A stretch of DNA of 64,000 nucleotides, from assembly GCA_035771165.1 (NCBI GenBank), contig JAWNZC010000367.1, positions 1,274,001-1,338,000 on the forward strand, written 5' to 3'. The translations under genes and the position numbers were made by a program. The DNA is from Paragorgia papillata. Taxonomy: Eukaryota > Cnidaria > Anthozoa > Scleralcyonacea > Coralliidae. The notes below the pieces were generated by a model. That model was not told where the DNA came from. It saw nothing but the letters and a program-made list of their open reading frames with translations, and made no database searches. Below, piece after piece: positions 53,974 through 64,000 of this stretch; the stretch's first letter is position 1, and each line of letters opens with the position of its first letter.

Positions 53974-55199
53974 CATCAGCTCAAACAAAGAAAATCTCAT
54001 TAATATGCGACTAACCACGCGTAGCATGCATGTTAGCGTGGTTTGGGTTTTTATTCATTCGCTTGCCGCTTCCATCTAACTATAACTTCTCAGTAAACAG
54101 TAACTTATGTGATTGTAGTTTCTAGCCGTTCAGATTGTCTTGAAAGGTAATGTATCTTCGTTGGGTTATGAACTTCGGCATTGCACAGTATACTAATAAA
54201 TCTAGTTTTATTCGTATTTTTCTTATAGATTGTTGACATAACCGAGATTTCGAGGGCGAATTTGATCTATTCCAATTTATGCTTTTTTTGTCGACCAAGA
54301 AGAAGTCGAGGAAAGTCAGTTCGGTGGAATTGTGGATAAAAGATAAAGGTCTTCTGCAGAACTTTGTCAAAAAGCCATGAAAACATCGCCAGCTGGTGTT
54401 CAACGTTGGAAAGAGTGACTTTTAATTCATTCTCATACCGGCCTACTGTACCAACGATTCCAAATCTTCATGTGGACGGTGCTAAAGTCAATAAAGAAGG
54501 GATTGAGGATGAGAAAGTGGCGAGGCTTTCCCATCAAGTTCAAGACAGATAAACCAACGAAGTATACTGAAATATCAGATAGACGAAGAAAAGCTGAAAC
54601 AAATCATTAGCATGAAAAATTCAGGTAACCATATGCTCATAATTACTATTAATTTTTTTATGCATTCCATATTGCTCTTTTTTAGCTATAATTCCGCTAT
54701 ATTCACCCCGGATAGTGTGGTATTGCGGTTGTTTTACACCTGACTATAAAATTGCTCAGAATTCCAAGTCATTTTGATTTCACCTCAAGTCAAAGTTGAT
54801 TAGCTTCAAATTCAAAGTCACTTTTTCTCTAATTAGGGGAACTGGATAGGAAACTTAACTTAAAAACAGTGTTGCCAAACCAGAAACAATGTCGCATTTT
54901 GGTGGTCCCACCTGGCTAAAATCAGACACTACTCAACTTAAGTATATTACACTATTGTTGCAATAGCTGATTGCATGTGGGACCACCTGTTAGGTGCGTT
55001 AGCCGGTGATTAGCCGCTTTGCATGGAGGACAGGGTGCACGTGGTTGGTCATCAACATAATTATTAGGAACTGTGCTAAAAAATGATGCTGTTGGTGTAA
55101 ACATTCAAATTTCAAAATACACAATTGCATGGCCTCGTTGTTTTGTGGAATTCTCAAAGAAAAAGACTTGTTCAGATAATGTTGGTCACGATGATAAGG
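53974..55199. other. Sequence without recognisable genes
   Basis: A 93-codon minus frame at 54122-54403 has no family signal. No clear repeats. Confidence 0.35.
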
Positions 55200-55203
55200 T
55201 TAA

Positions 55204-55726
55204 AGGGTATTGGCAATAAAAATTAAGTTTGTCTCATTTTAAAGAACTCGCCAAATGGTATAAGAAGACCTTTTGTAATTTTTCTGTATCTTTCTTGTGT
55301 TTTGAAATATTTCGACCAAAGACAGCGTGCTGTCTGCCATCTTGTTGTAATGTTGGGTCTAATTAACTAGGAAATTGGTGACGTCACAAGCAGGGTAAAC
55401 CTGATGAAACTACTCTGTGGGTGCCCAAATTTCCAAATTTAAATGTTGTGGGTCTTTTTAAATGGAAATAGCGCAACAAAAAATCGAGTTTCTAGCTCAT
55501 AATGTCATAAGGTTGGCAAGATAAAAATTTCACTTTACCCTGCTAATGTCGTCACATGCATAATTTTGCATATCGAAAATAATTCCAAGATGGTGGACAG
55601 CACACTGAGTTTGGTTGAAATATTTCCAAAACCAAAACAGATACGGAAAAATTGTAAAAGGTCTTCTTATACCATTTGACGAGTTCTTTCAAATGAGATA
55701 AACTTAATTTTTATTGCCAATACCCT
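55204..55726. mobile_element. piggyBac-like foldback MITE, copy 2 (TTAA)
   Basis: Inverted ends AGGGTATTGGCAATAAAAAT / ATTTTTATTGCCAATACCCT with TTAA on both sides (55200-55203, 55727-55730). Arms of about 150 bp (GACCTTTTGTAATTTTTCTG and inverse). Same family as 24680-25109. Confidence 0.8.
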
Positions 55727-55730
55727 TTAA

Positions 55731-56314
55731 GCTCTCCTTAGACTTCAATTTTGTAGTGACTCGGTTAATTCCGCGTTGTCTTTACAACGTAACATTAACA
55801 AATGGATTTTCTACGTTGTCAACATAGTCACGATGGTGCAAAGATTCTTTTTGGGACTGCAGGCATTTGGAAAACCTCTATATATTTGACATAAAATTAT
55901 ATTGTTTAAACACGTATTCATTGTGTTTTCTCATTAAAGTCCCTAATACTCTGTGAACTGTGCGAACCACGAATATGTGAAAATTAGCTGGAGAAAGTGA
56001 TTTATTGAGACCCATGCATCCCTTTATTGAGATTTTCCTGTGTTCAAATGGCGACCGCTTCATGAACTTAATAAACCGAATAAGAATGAGTACTAAATAT
56101 AAGTATATAACATGCGCTATTTGCAAGTATATGTTTATCCTTAGCTTTTGTAATTGAGGAACTGAAACTCAAATCAAGCCCTTCTGTTCAAAACGTCAGT
56201 TTATGTCTTTACACTGTTTTGAATATTTGATAAACAAAGAAAAACCTTTTAATTCAAACACTATCTTCAGATGCAGATTAATTATTCTGAATGTCAGAAG
56301 TAATAAATTTATAT
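55731..56314. other. Sequence without recognisable genes
   Basis: Nothing supported beyond AT-rich single-copy-looking sequence. Confidence 0.35.
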
Positions 56315-56680
56315 TAGTTCAAGATCACCTCGGTTTTCTTTGATATACCGCGGTTGCTTATTTATAATAGTTACTCCCAACCATGCATAAGTCAAGTTAA
56401 TTGCCCCGTGCTAATATAATTTAGCCTGGGGCAATTAACTTGATTTATACATGTTTAGGAAATTAAGGGTTAATGGTCACCAATGTCATAAACAATTTAT
56501 CATCGCGACCGAAGTGTTTTTAGACAACCTCTGTGATAATGAACTCAGTATCTCAGTTTTCTTAGGTGACCTCGGTTATCTTGAACTAAGTAGGTTAGTT
56601 ACCTCAACATCGGTAAGGCCCTCTGTAAATAACTGACGTAGTTACCTCTGGTTCGGTAACTAACCTATACTTAGTATAAA
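56315..56680. repeat. Dispersed repeat copy B (paralogue of 12.4-13.1 kb)
   Basis: Shares ACCGCGGTTG, GGGCAATTAACTTGATTTAT and GTAACTAACCTATACTTAGT with 12395-13085 in order, without the MITE. It has its own extra duplicated GACCTCGGTT segment. Confidence 0.7.
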
Positions 56681-56689
56681 TACACAGAT

Positions 56690-59150
56690 GATTATAGAAA
56701 ATCATGCGCACTGATTGGTCGAGCTACTTCAGACTAATTCTCGATAATCACCTACAACGTTTATTCAAAATGGCACTAGCCAATTTGTCAATGCTACAGA
56801 CGAAGTAACAATTTCAAAGAAAATGTTTTTCCTAAAAGTACAAAAATGTGTATTCATTTCATCACGGTTATTATTCACTGATATTCACCAATAATTAAGT
56901 ATAATGTAAGTCTGGTCATTTTACATGTCTTATAAGTTTTCGTAGAAAATTTTAGCTTAATGAAATATTTGTATTATACATAACTTTTAACTTGATTTAA
57001 ACTTATTTGCCTAAAATATATTGAATGGGGCTTCAGGCACATACCTGGGGTGGGGCATGTCCCTAAGTCCCAGTAATTATTGCCCGATAATAGTTCTGCC
57101 ACCAATACACCAAGTAACATAATTATTTGCATTCACCCCATCTCATTTTGTTCAAATAATTATATTTAATTATTTTAATATACGACTGCTGCTTTTTACA
57201 GTTTTTAGAGTTAGAGTTTTCAATTTTGTTAAAGTGCGCATGAAACGTATATTAAGTCTGTCTTATTTGAAATAACATTTAAAATGCCTGACAAAGTAAC
57301 GTCTTTCGCAGTTTCTCGTTCCCTTGCTTTGTTGTTAAGATATTTTAGTTTGTTTGATAGGCAAATTAAACAACTTGACGTCTATGACATGTAGTGGAGG
57401 TTATAAACCATTTTAATAAGTGTAGAGTATGCCATTTTCCACCATTGACGTTATTTTCAGCTTTTTGAATACATTGAAATAGGGTGAAAATTACGTATTC
57501 TATATATACTTATTGAAAGGGTCTATAGACCTTATTCTTTTGTGTGTATATAAATTAGTCCTTATGACCTCGTTTTAAAGTTAAAAAACTTCATAGGGGC
57601 TAATTTATACACAATTTGTGGGTTTCACCGTGCATGTTTCATTTAAAATGTTAAGCTTTCGGCTAGTATACTCGGCTCAGTCAGCTGGTACATTTAATTT
57701 ATTAATCGCCATGCAAAGGTTCAAACAATATATTTGTTTCTTAATTCGTCAGCCATTTTTGAGTACTGTAAGGTCTATATATACCTTTGCTATAATCAAA
57801 CGAAATCAGTTCAAATTACATGACGATGTTGGTTTGCTGGGCGAAACACATTTACATTTTTCATTTGACGTGATTTCGTTTGATAATAGCAAAGATATTT
57901 AACCTTCCCTGATAACGAATATGCACGCGTGACGTCAAGGTGTTAAATTTGCATATGAAACAACCTCAAATATCGCAACAACGAAGGAAGAAAACAAAAG
58001 GACTTCGGAAGATGTTACCGGGAGGGAATGAATCTAAACTAGAAATATCTAATGTATATATTATTTTGATTTTAACAGGGGACGTTTTGGATCTGTGATC
58101 TTGTGGGAGATACATTATTTCCCTTCAATGCACCGCTTGCAAGCCAGTAAATTCTTTCAGTCTTTTACTTAGACTTCCAACCCAGAAGTAAGTTTGTTTT
58201 TGTATTTTATACTACCTAAAAAGTCATGATAATTTATGAGGAAAATACAGAGGAAATCAGTACCATGTCCATGGTTTAATATCTGAAAAAAATCCTGATC
58301 TATTTTACATAAACTTTAGCTTTGGTTTTCTCGGCCCAGGCAACGTTGTATCTCCAAATTACTATACCAATAACTTACCAAATGGTCGTTTTTTAAGCTA
58401 TTCAAAACTTTTGCAATACATATTTTATCAAATCTAAAACACTCGGCTATTGTCTCTTGTCTTAAATCGGATAAAACATTGCTACTCATGCATGTTTTAA
58501 ATATTACACGAGTTCTGTTGAGTAATGTTGTAGGTATTGGGTGAATATATCTGAATGCCCTTGTTTCATAGTTACGTAAAATTAGAGGAATTTATATATA
58601 ATTGTAATTAATATTTTGAGTTTATTTGTAAATGAGGATGGCATTTACATTAGCTTTTCAAACCTTGTTCTTGTATTTATAATTCAAAAAGGCTTTTTAC
58701 ACAACAACGAGGCTTGAAAGGTTTGTGTAATTTGTAATAGATACAGTATAAGTGATCAAACGGTATGAGACTTACAAGGCGAGCTGAAGTCAAGCTTTGC
58801 AAATTCCATACAGTTCGATCGCGAATATTGTCCCTTGCTTTAACTACTGATGCATCTAAATAACCATGTTTACAAATTATTTGGGAGATACAAGCAATAT
58901 TTTAGCTGCCGTAAGGAAAAGTTCATGCAAACTAGCACGATGCTGTATCCGATTTACAGCATACTAATTAGGACTCATTTCTTTTGTTCTTTGTTTATGA
59001 ATTATTAATGAGTATTTTAAGCACTGGTATATATACATACCAGAATATGTATAAATTTAACAGCTATTTCCCTGGAAGGCGCAATAGGGCTTGCGGTTGC
59101 GAATAAGCGATTTAAGATGCATAAACATGCACCCTCGATTTCATTGCATA
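56690..59150. other. AT-rich sequence with weak repeats
   Basis: 57510-57600 and 57765-57905 contain imperfect inverted motifs (ATTTCGTTTGATAATAGCAA and TTGCTATAATCAAACGAAAT). The 94-codon frame at 57618-57902 overlaps these and is not convincing. Confidence 0.35.
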
Positions 59151-59300
59151 GTTCTATAGTAGCTCAATGGTTAGAGCGTCTGGCTAGCCGACTCAGTCCC
59201 GTCTAGAACTCGTGCAGTTTCTTTAATATTAACAACTTACGACAGTTTGTACACCAAGTGTTGAGAAATCATTACTAATTCCAAGCTGTAAATCTTAAAC
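59151..59300 (+). mobile_element. Degenerate tRNA-derived SINE (family 1)
   Basis: TAGCTCAATGGTTAGAGCGT (A box), a damaged B-box region GACTCAGTCCCGTCTAGAAC, then AACTTACGACAGTTTGTACA, the same body as 16740-16816. Confidence 0.6.
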
Positions 59301-61079
59301 TAAGCAACTTTATCTTTTCTTCATCTTAGGAAATTCAAGAAAACATGTGGACGATATATTGGACATGCACGATGAGAGTAGATATACAAACCACAATTTT
59401 CCGTGAATCATTGAACGGAGTAGCAAAGGTAAAGTTTAAACTATGTCAAGCAGATTTTGTTCAGCTGGGTGATTTTCGGTATTTCTAAGGCAATTGGTAT
59501 ATTATAGGGTATTTTTAATCAGCGTTGCTCGAAGAGCACGTACCAGGCGTAGATGTGTCATGCATATAAGCGTCGCGTTCTCGCCGTGTATGCATGTTTT
59601 AAGCTATTTACATTTGTCGCAAATACTTGCAAAGCCTTCATTATTCTACGGAACGGAACGTCGCATTATTTTCGAATGTTAATAATACGTTTCAATGATC
59701 TAAGAAAATTTCTAACTTAACGCTAAACTTCTACCATAAAAAGACTCACCAGCAGATATACCTATTTCTATAAAAGTGCCTATTTCACCTGTCGAAGTGT
59801 CAAAGTTGGTAACTACTGACGTCGCTGAAGGCATTTTGATGTTTACAACATTGCGCACTACTTTGCACTTAATTCTTTTCGTTATTGCATAAATACAAGG
59901 AATAACGAGAAAGAAGCATAATTATATTCTAAAAACTCTATTTTTCCAAAAGCTCATTCCTATAGTGACGTCACTTTCGGAAAATGATTACCAACTCTGA
60001 CAGCAAAAAAGTACTTACATGAAGGTGAAATTTTGGAACGACAAAATATATTGCGATTTTGCTTAGGGGAACACAAAGATTACGAATATATAAAATCCCC
60101 ACAGTTGAGACAGGCACTTTAAACATCCGTTCCGTTGGGTAGAATAATGAAAATCTGCGAATAAAAATGCTAGCGAAATTAAAATATTTTCTTTTTACGC
60201 GCAAAGTAATGTGAAAATTTGGCCGGCTCGTCGAGTTAACGAACTCGGAGTTCACGTCAGTCAACTGTATCAGCTCGTAGAAATTTGAAACTTGTGATCT
60301 AATTGTAGTTATTAACACAACAGTCGGTATAGGGTCTTATATCAGACAAATAATTGTCGTCCAAAAAATGTTTTCCTGTTAACGTTACATTTTCTTCGTT
60401 TAAACAAACACCGATAAATACTCTAAATGCGTATTATACCGTTATTAGTATTTATTCGATTAATTTTGTAACTGCTTTTGTTCTCGATATAACTGCTACA
60501 TTAGCTTAAACATTGAATTTCTCTGTATTTGCACACATTGGCAGATCTTGACGCCATTATTTTTGTTGATGTACGCACAATGCACTTACCGATCGTACTT
60601 AGTGAGATAACAGCTGACTCAGCACTTTTTTTGGTTTTAACCAGCGTTCGGTCGTTGAGTTGCAATAAAGCGGTGAACCGTGCAGAATAATATTTTCGGC
60701 TGGATTTAAAATCGCTGATTGCGAAATTATTTTTAATGGCAATAACAGCTAAATATTCTATATTAATGTCGCATGAGACAAATCTTCGACATACTCCGGA
60801 TAGTGTAATTTATTTTACGCTTGGCGCTCTCTCTTCTGTTTGCTTTCCCACCTTTCCTAGCAATCCAAATGTATTGGGTGATCACAACACGGCGTTGCGA
60901 ACGCGATTGTGCCAAAACAAATTTTGCACTTGTTTTCGACTCCATCTTTGGTAATAATGCGACTGAACACACACACTAACACATTTAAATCACGTAGAAC
61001 ACATTTCAAACACATTTGACACATAAGTATTCATTACATTAAAATTTGTTAAGATAAGCTTTACCTAAAATACTTGGAG
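59301..61079. other. Sequence without recognisable genes
   Basis: Minus frames at 59971-60318 (115 codons) and a plus/minus pair near 60740-60970 have no family signal or splice context. Confidence 0.35.
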
Positions 61080-61740
61080 ACACATATATCTTATACCAAA
61101 GTGGTGTTGTAAGTAAAACAAGACGCCTGGTCAGGCATTGACTCGGGCTACTGCAAACTCGCAGCTGCAATCACTTTGCATGCAGTGCTAAAATCTATAA
61201 AACTCTAAACGTCATTGGTCACAGAAAATAGTCAAAACACAACATAATTCTCCGATAGAAAACACAATTCGCAATACACAAAACACGATTGCCTGTATTT
61301 ATTAATGTATTTCCACACAGCGTTCATATGTCGACGAGTCCCTTCGGCTGTTAAATATCAACACAGCATGATCATGTTTATAGTCATGCTAAAGTTTATT
61401 TATAAAGTTCACTTAATCGACGGCGTGTGCGATTGCAAGCGTATATAAGATCAAGATACCTGCCAGCGACATTACTGACCAATAACTATGTCTGTAAACA
61501 CACTGAACACGTCCAAGAAAGAACACTGGACTTCAAACAACTTGATCAGACATCAGGATTCAGGAAAGCGAAGACTGAAAGAATAAACGCCATGAAGATT
61601 AGCAATAGCATTTAGCGCGCATCATCAGCCGCGCAATGCCTGACGGGATGACGTAATGATTACCATTTCGAAACATAGAAAAAAACCCGGAGCCGAAACC
61701 TAGGCTCGGTCTACCACAGATAGCCCGAGTAATAATGTCG
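61080..61740. repeat. Right copy of the repeat inverted at 41.0-42.3 kb
   Basis: Minus-strand reading gives TTATTACTCGGGCTATCTGT, GGTTTCGGCTCCGG, TCATCCCGTCAG, TTGGTCAGTAATG and CAGTAGCCCGAGTCAATGCC, in the same order as 40995-42345. Confidence 0.6.
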
Positions 61741-62154
61741 GCAAACATACTTCCAATTAATCCTTGTCTTTTTTTGCTTTAAATTATTTTCGATGGCAAA
61801 GTTTTGCATGTGTTCGCCGATAGCTTCAAAAGGGATGTCTACGTTTTTAAAAATTAAACACATCTCCGAAAACTTTGCATAGATCGTCATTGATCGTTCA
61901 GAATCGCCTTTGGATCGCCCGCGATTATATTTCATTGAGAGATATACGTTTAAGTTATTAAATAAACAGTAGATGTCGTAGGAAACAGCTTGGTATGGGA
62001 AGATATCTACTACATTTACACAACAAGTATGAAGCCAAATCAATTTATCATGGTTCGTTGTATAGCATAATATATATAGAATTAATACTGAAAAAATTAG
62101 AAAAATCCATTACATTTTTCATGAGCTATCAATGTTACAAATTTGCAAATCGGG
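61741..62154. other. Sequence without recognisable genes
   Basis: A 110-codon minus frame (61711-62043) shows no recognised domain. Confidence 0.3.
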
Positions 62155-62760
62155 TTAAATTTGGTATTTAAAAAAAATGCAGTTTAAAGTATTTCTTCTG
62201 GAATTTTTCTGTCTAATGTCATTAGAACTGTCCAGCTGCATATTTGACTCCTTCTCTTTGTTTTTTTTCTTGTCATCCTTTTGTTTTTTCAGTCCTCTGA
62301 TCACCTTTCTTCTTGTTTTTACTGAAGCTTTGTTCATGTACTCAGCAAGCGAAATGCGGGACTTGTCTTGAACTCGACAGGCAGCTTCAGTATACTTTTT
62401 GCCAGGAATGATTTTCAATATATTCAAAAGTTTGATGACAGCACCAATGTTAAAGTGTGATACTGCATCATACATTCCCAATTCTAAAGTATTTCGGTAC
62501 ACAAAGACATCTTTTGGAATTCTTTTCCAAATTAAACCGTTCAAAGCTTCGTTTTGGTTCTGAGTTTTTCCATGCTAGCGTTTCTGAAGTCTCTTTTCAC
62601 TTAATCTCTGGTATTCTGGTTTGATTTTAGCAATCACACTCAATGGAAGACCAGCACCATGTTTGTAAAGTTTCGTCCCATTTGCTTTGTCCTGCTGGTA
62701 CTTACACCAGCTCTCACTTTCGGTTGGAAGTTACTACAACTTTCAGAAACAGCAGGGTTT
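62155..62760 (-). pseudogene. Remnant ORF of the HGKTQN..IWKR transposon-like family
   Basis: Minus-strand frame: WCKYQQDKANGTKLYKHGAG, LPLSVIAKIKPEYQRLSEKR, then TAG where a Cys is expected. HGKTQNQNEALNGLIWKRIP, KDVFVYRNTLELGMYDAV and a Lys-rich tail (KKQKDDKKKNKEKE) follow. The HGKTQN-NE-W-R-PKDVF block recurs in many uncharacterised, probably transposon-derived animal proteins. The only frame break seen is the in-frame stop at about 62574. Confidence 0.5.
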
Positions 62761-63034
62761 GAGTTTCCATCCGTTTCGTCATTCATCTTGTTTGAGCTTG
62801 ATACCTATGGTATCAGTTAATACCTATGGTAACGGCTGTGTGGAATTTCACAGTTAACGTGAGCGGTCATGGTGGTCGGTCGTGCCTTTACTATGTCCGT
62901 GATCTTGATTTTTATTCTTGGCTTACTTGTTATTACACCCAAGTGGCAAGACGTTTATTCAAGATTCAATGATGATATATATATCCTAATTCAACGAGAG
63001 AAAGATGCAATAGTGAAGAATATTTGAGAAGCGA

Positions 63035-64000
63035 ATGATCAACGACTTCAAAACTTTTGCTGGAAGAAGAAAGTCGAAATACATTAGTGGAAAGATACTC
63101 TACTACCCAAATTCAATTAAAACGTTTCGGGTGATACTTATATGTGGAGATATAGAGCCAAACCCTGGCCCAACAAAACAAAGCACTGAAAGAAAATCAC
63201 GCTGGAAATATCCATGTACAGATTGTTCAAAGTCGGTTAAAAACAATCAAGATGGTATTTTGTGCAAAGACTGCTCTCAGTGGTATCATGCTAACTGTGC
63301 AGGTATTTCGAAGAAAATGTTTAGCTCATATTATTTACTACACCCAGAGGATGAATTCTCTTGTATTAACTGTTCGATAAATAACCCATCAGACTCCTTT
63401 TTTGAGGAAATACAAGCCGAATGAAATTATGTTAATCATGCTCCGCCAACACAAAATGCAAATCGAGACCTGAATAATACAACTAATGGAGCGCTGAAAG
63501 ACAATGAGTTTAATGCTTCGCCGAGCCGCAATGAAAACAAATCGGGTTTAGAACAATTTCTTATTGAGAGAAAACGTCAAACTAATAAAGCTTTGATTAT
63601 TCACCTGAATATTAATAGCTTACAAAATAAATTTGACGAATTGAAAACTCTTAACAACCAAATTAAATCAAGTATTATCTTCATCTCCGAAACAAAAATA
63701 GACGAATCTTACCCAAATAGTCAGTTTAAACTACGGGGCTACCATCTTTATCGTCGAGATCGTGTAAAAGGTGGCGGAGGAATAATTGCTTATTTTTTCA
63801 TCAACGCTTTCCTCCAAGCAAATAAAGCTCCCGAAAAAGTATAAAACATGCGAAGTACTAGCAATTGAGGCGAAATTAGGCAATAACGACACTTTATTTT
63901 TTGGAATTTATAGACCACCAAAACAACGTAGTGGGGGTTCTTGTTCGAGGTATATAGAGAAGGTTGAAGAGGAATTAAACGATATTGCTATGTGGACATC
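63035..64000 (+). pseudogene. LINE 5' half: 2A-like leader, PHD finger, endonuclease (runs off window)
   Basis: The frame from ATG 63035 holds VILICGDIEPNPGP, an exact match to the 2A core DxExNPGP (63146-63172). A C4HC3 PHD finger follows (CTDC..CKDCSQWYHANC..CINC, about 63213-63383). An in-frame TGA at 63422 interrupts; the same frame resumes to the APE endonuclease HLNINSLQNKFDEL, SETKIDE, RRDRVKGGGGIIAY. An extra T in the run at about 63793 shifts to CEVLAIEAKLGNND, GIYRPPKQ and the window edge. It is inactive as it stands. Confidence 0.85.
63146..63172 (+). other. 2A-like ribosome-skipping motif GDIEPNPGP
   Basis: Encodes GDIEPNPGP preceded by a hydrophobic VILIC stretch. 2A peptides cause the ribosome to skip the Gly-Pro bond; such leaders are known in APE-type non-LTR retrotransposons. 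Confidence 0.7.

Noticed and set aside
57618..57902. 94-codon frame as a gene
   Set aside because: No homology seen, overlaps inverted repeat motifs, and lacks splice or promoter context.

Overview
This is an animal nuclear window, AT-rich and intron-rich, and dominated by transposon debris. It most likely comes from an anthozoan cnidarian such as a stony coral or close relative. The reasons are a secreted fibrinogen-like/TLDc gene and a short tropomyosin of cnidarian style, LINEs that start with a 2A-like NPGP leader, a 5S-derived SINE, and dense foldback elements. No bacterial-type gene organisation is present. The species call is inference; the gene and element structures below were read directly from the sequence.

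Layout. (1) 0.4-20.8 kb, minus strand: one gene resolved into a TATA box, a non-coding first exon and 13 coding exons with matching splice phases. It encodes a predicted 646-residue secreted protein: signal peptide, fibrinogen-like front end, Cys-rich cnidarian-type extension, short collagen-XV/XVIII-like trimerisation motif, coiled coil and C-terminal TLDc domain. Its 9.35-kb last intron holds three consecutive foldback elements, each flanked by a perfect 9-bp target-site duplication (Mutator-like), plus a 2.2-kb nested palindrome. (2) 20.8-28.3 kb: dispersed repeats, a 5'-truncated LINE, a CAACGACAAACTACT-type minisatellite, a piggyBac-like foldback with TTAA ends, a (TCTG)n tract and a fragment of a C76-like cysteine-protease family. 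(3) 28.4-33.4 kb: a 2.1-kb hAT-like element, a Harbinger-like MITE and a 5S-derived SINE. (4) 33.4-37.6 kb: a duplicated 5' flank interrupted by two elements with 8-bp duplications, one carrying about 1.4 kb of GATATATATTCAACA satellite; then an intronless tropomyosin reading frame whose acidic tail is cut off by a frameshift and a 53-bp foldback insertion. (5) 37.6-42.5 kb: Harbinger, pogo-like and foldback elements nested inside each other in a hAT-like fragment. (6) 42.8-46.15 kb: a decayed LINE (minus strand). (7) 47.4-54.0 kb: MITEs, then a complete but dead Gypsy LTR retrotransposon (GAAGT target duplication). It carries an internal 424-bp inversion, a 90-bp-arm hairpin and a LINE-tail insertion. 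(8) 54-62 kb: a second piggyBac-like foldback and diffuse repeats. (9) 62.1-64 kb: a decayed transposon-type ORF and the 5' half of a LINE with a canonical 2A-like motif and a PHD finger, running off the window.

Only the TLDc gene and the tropomyosin look like host protein-coding genes. Most other long reading frames are transposon remnants, satellite translation or palindrome artefacts. The main story is insertion history: several elements can be dated relative to one another because an uninserted paralogue (empty site) lies in the same window.
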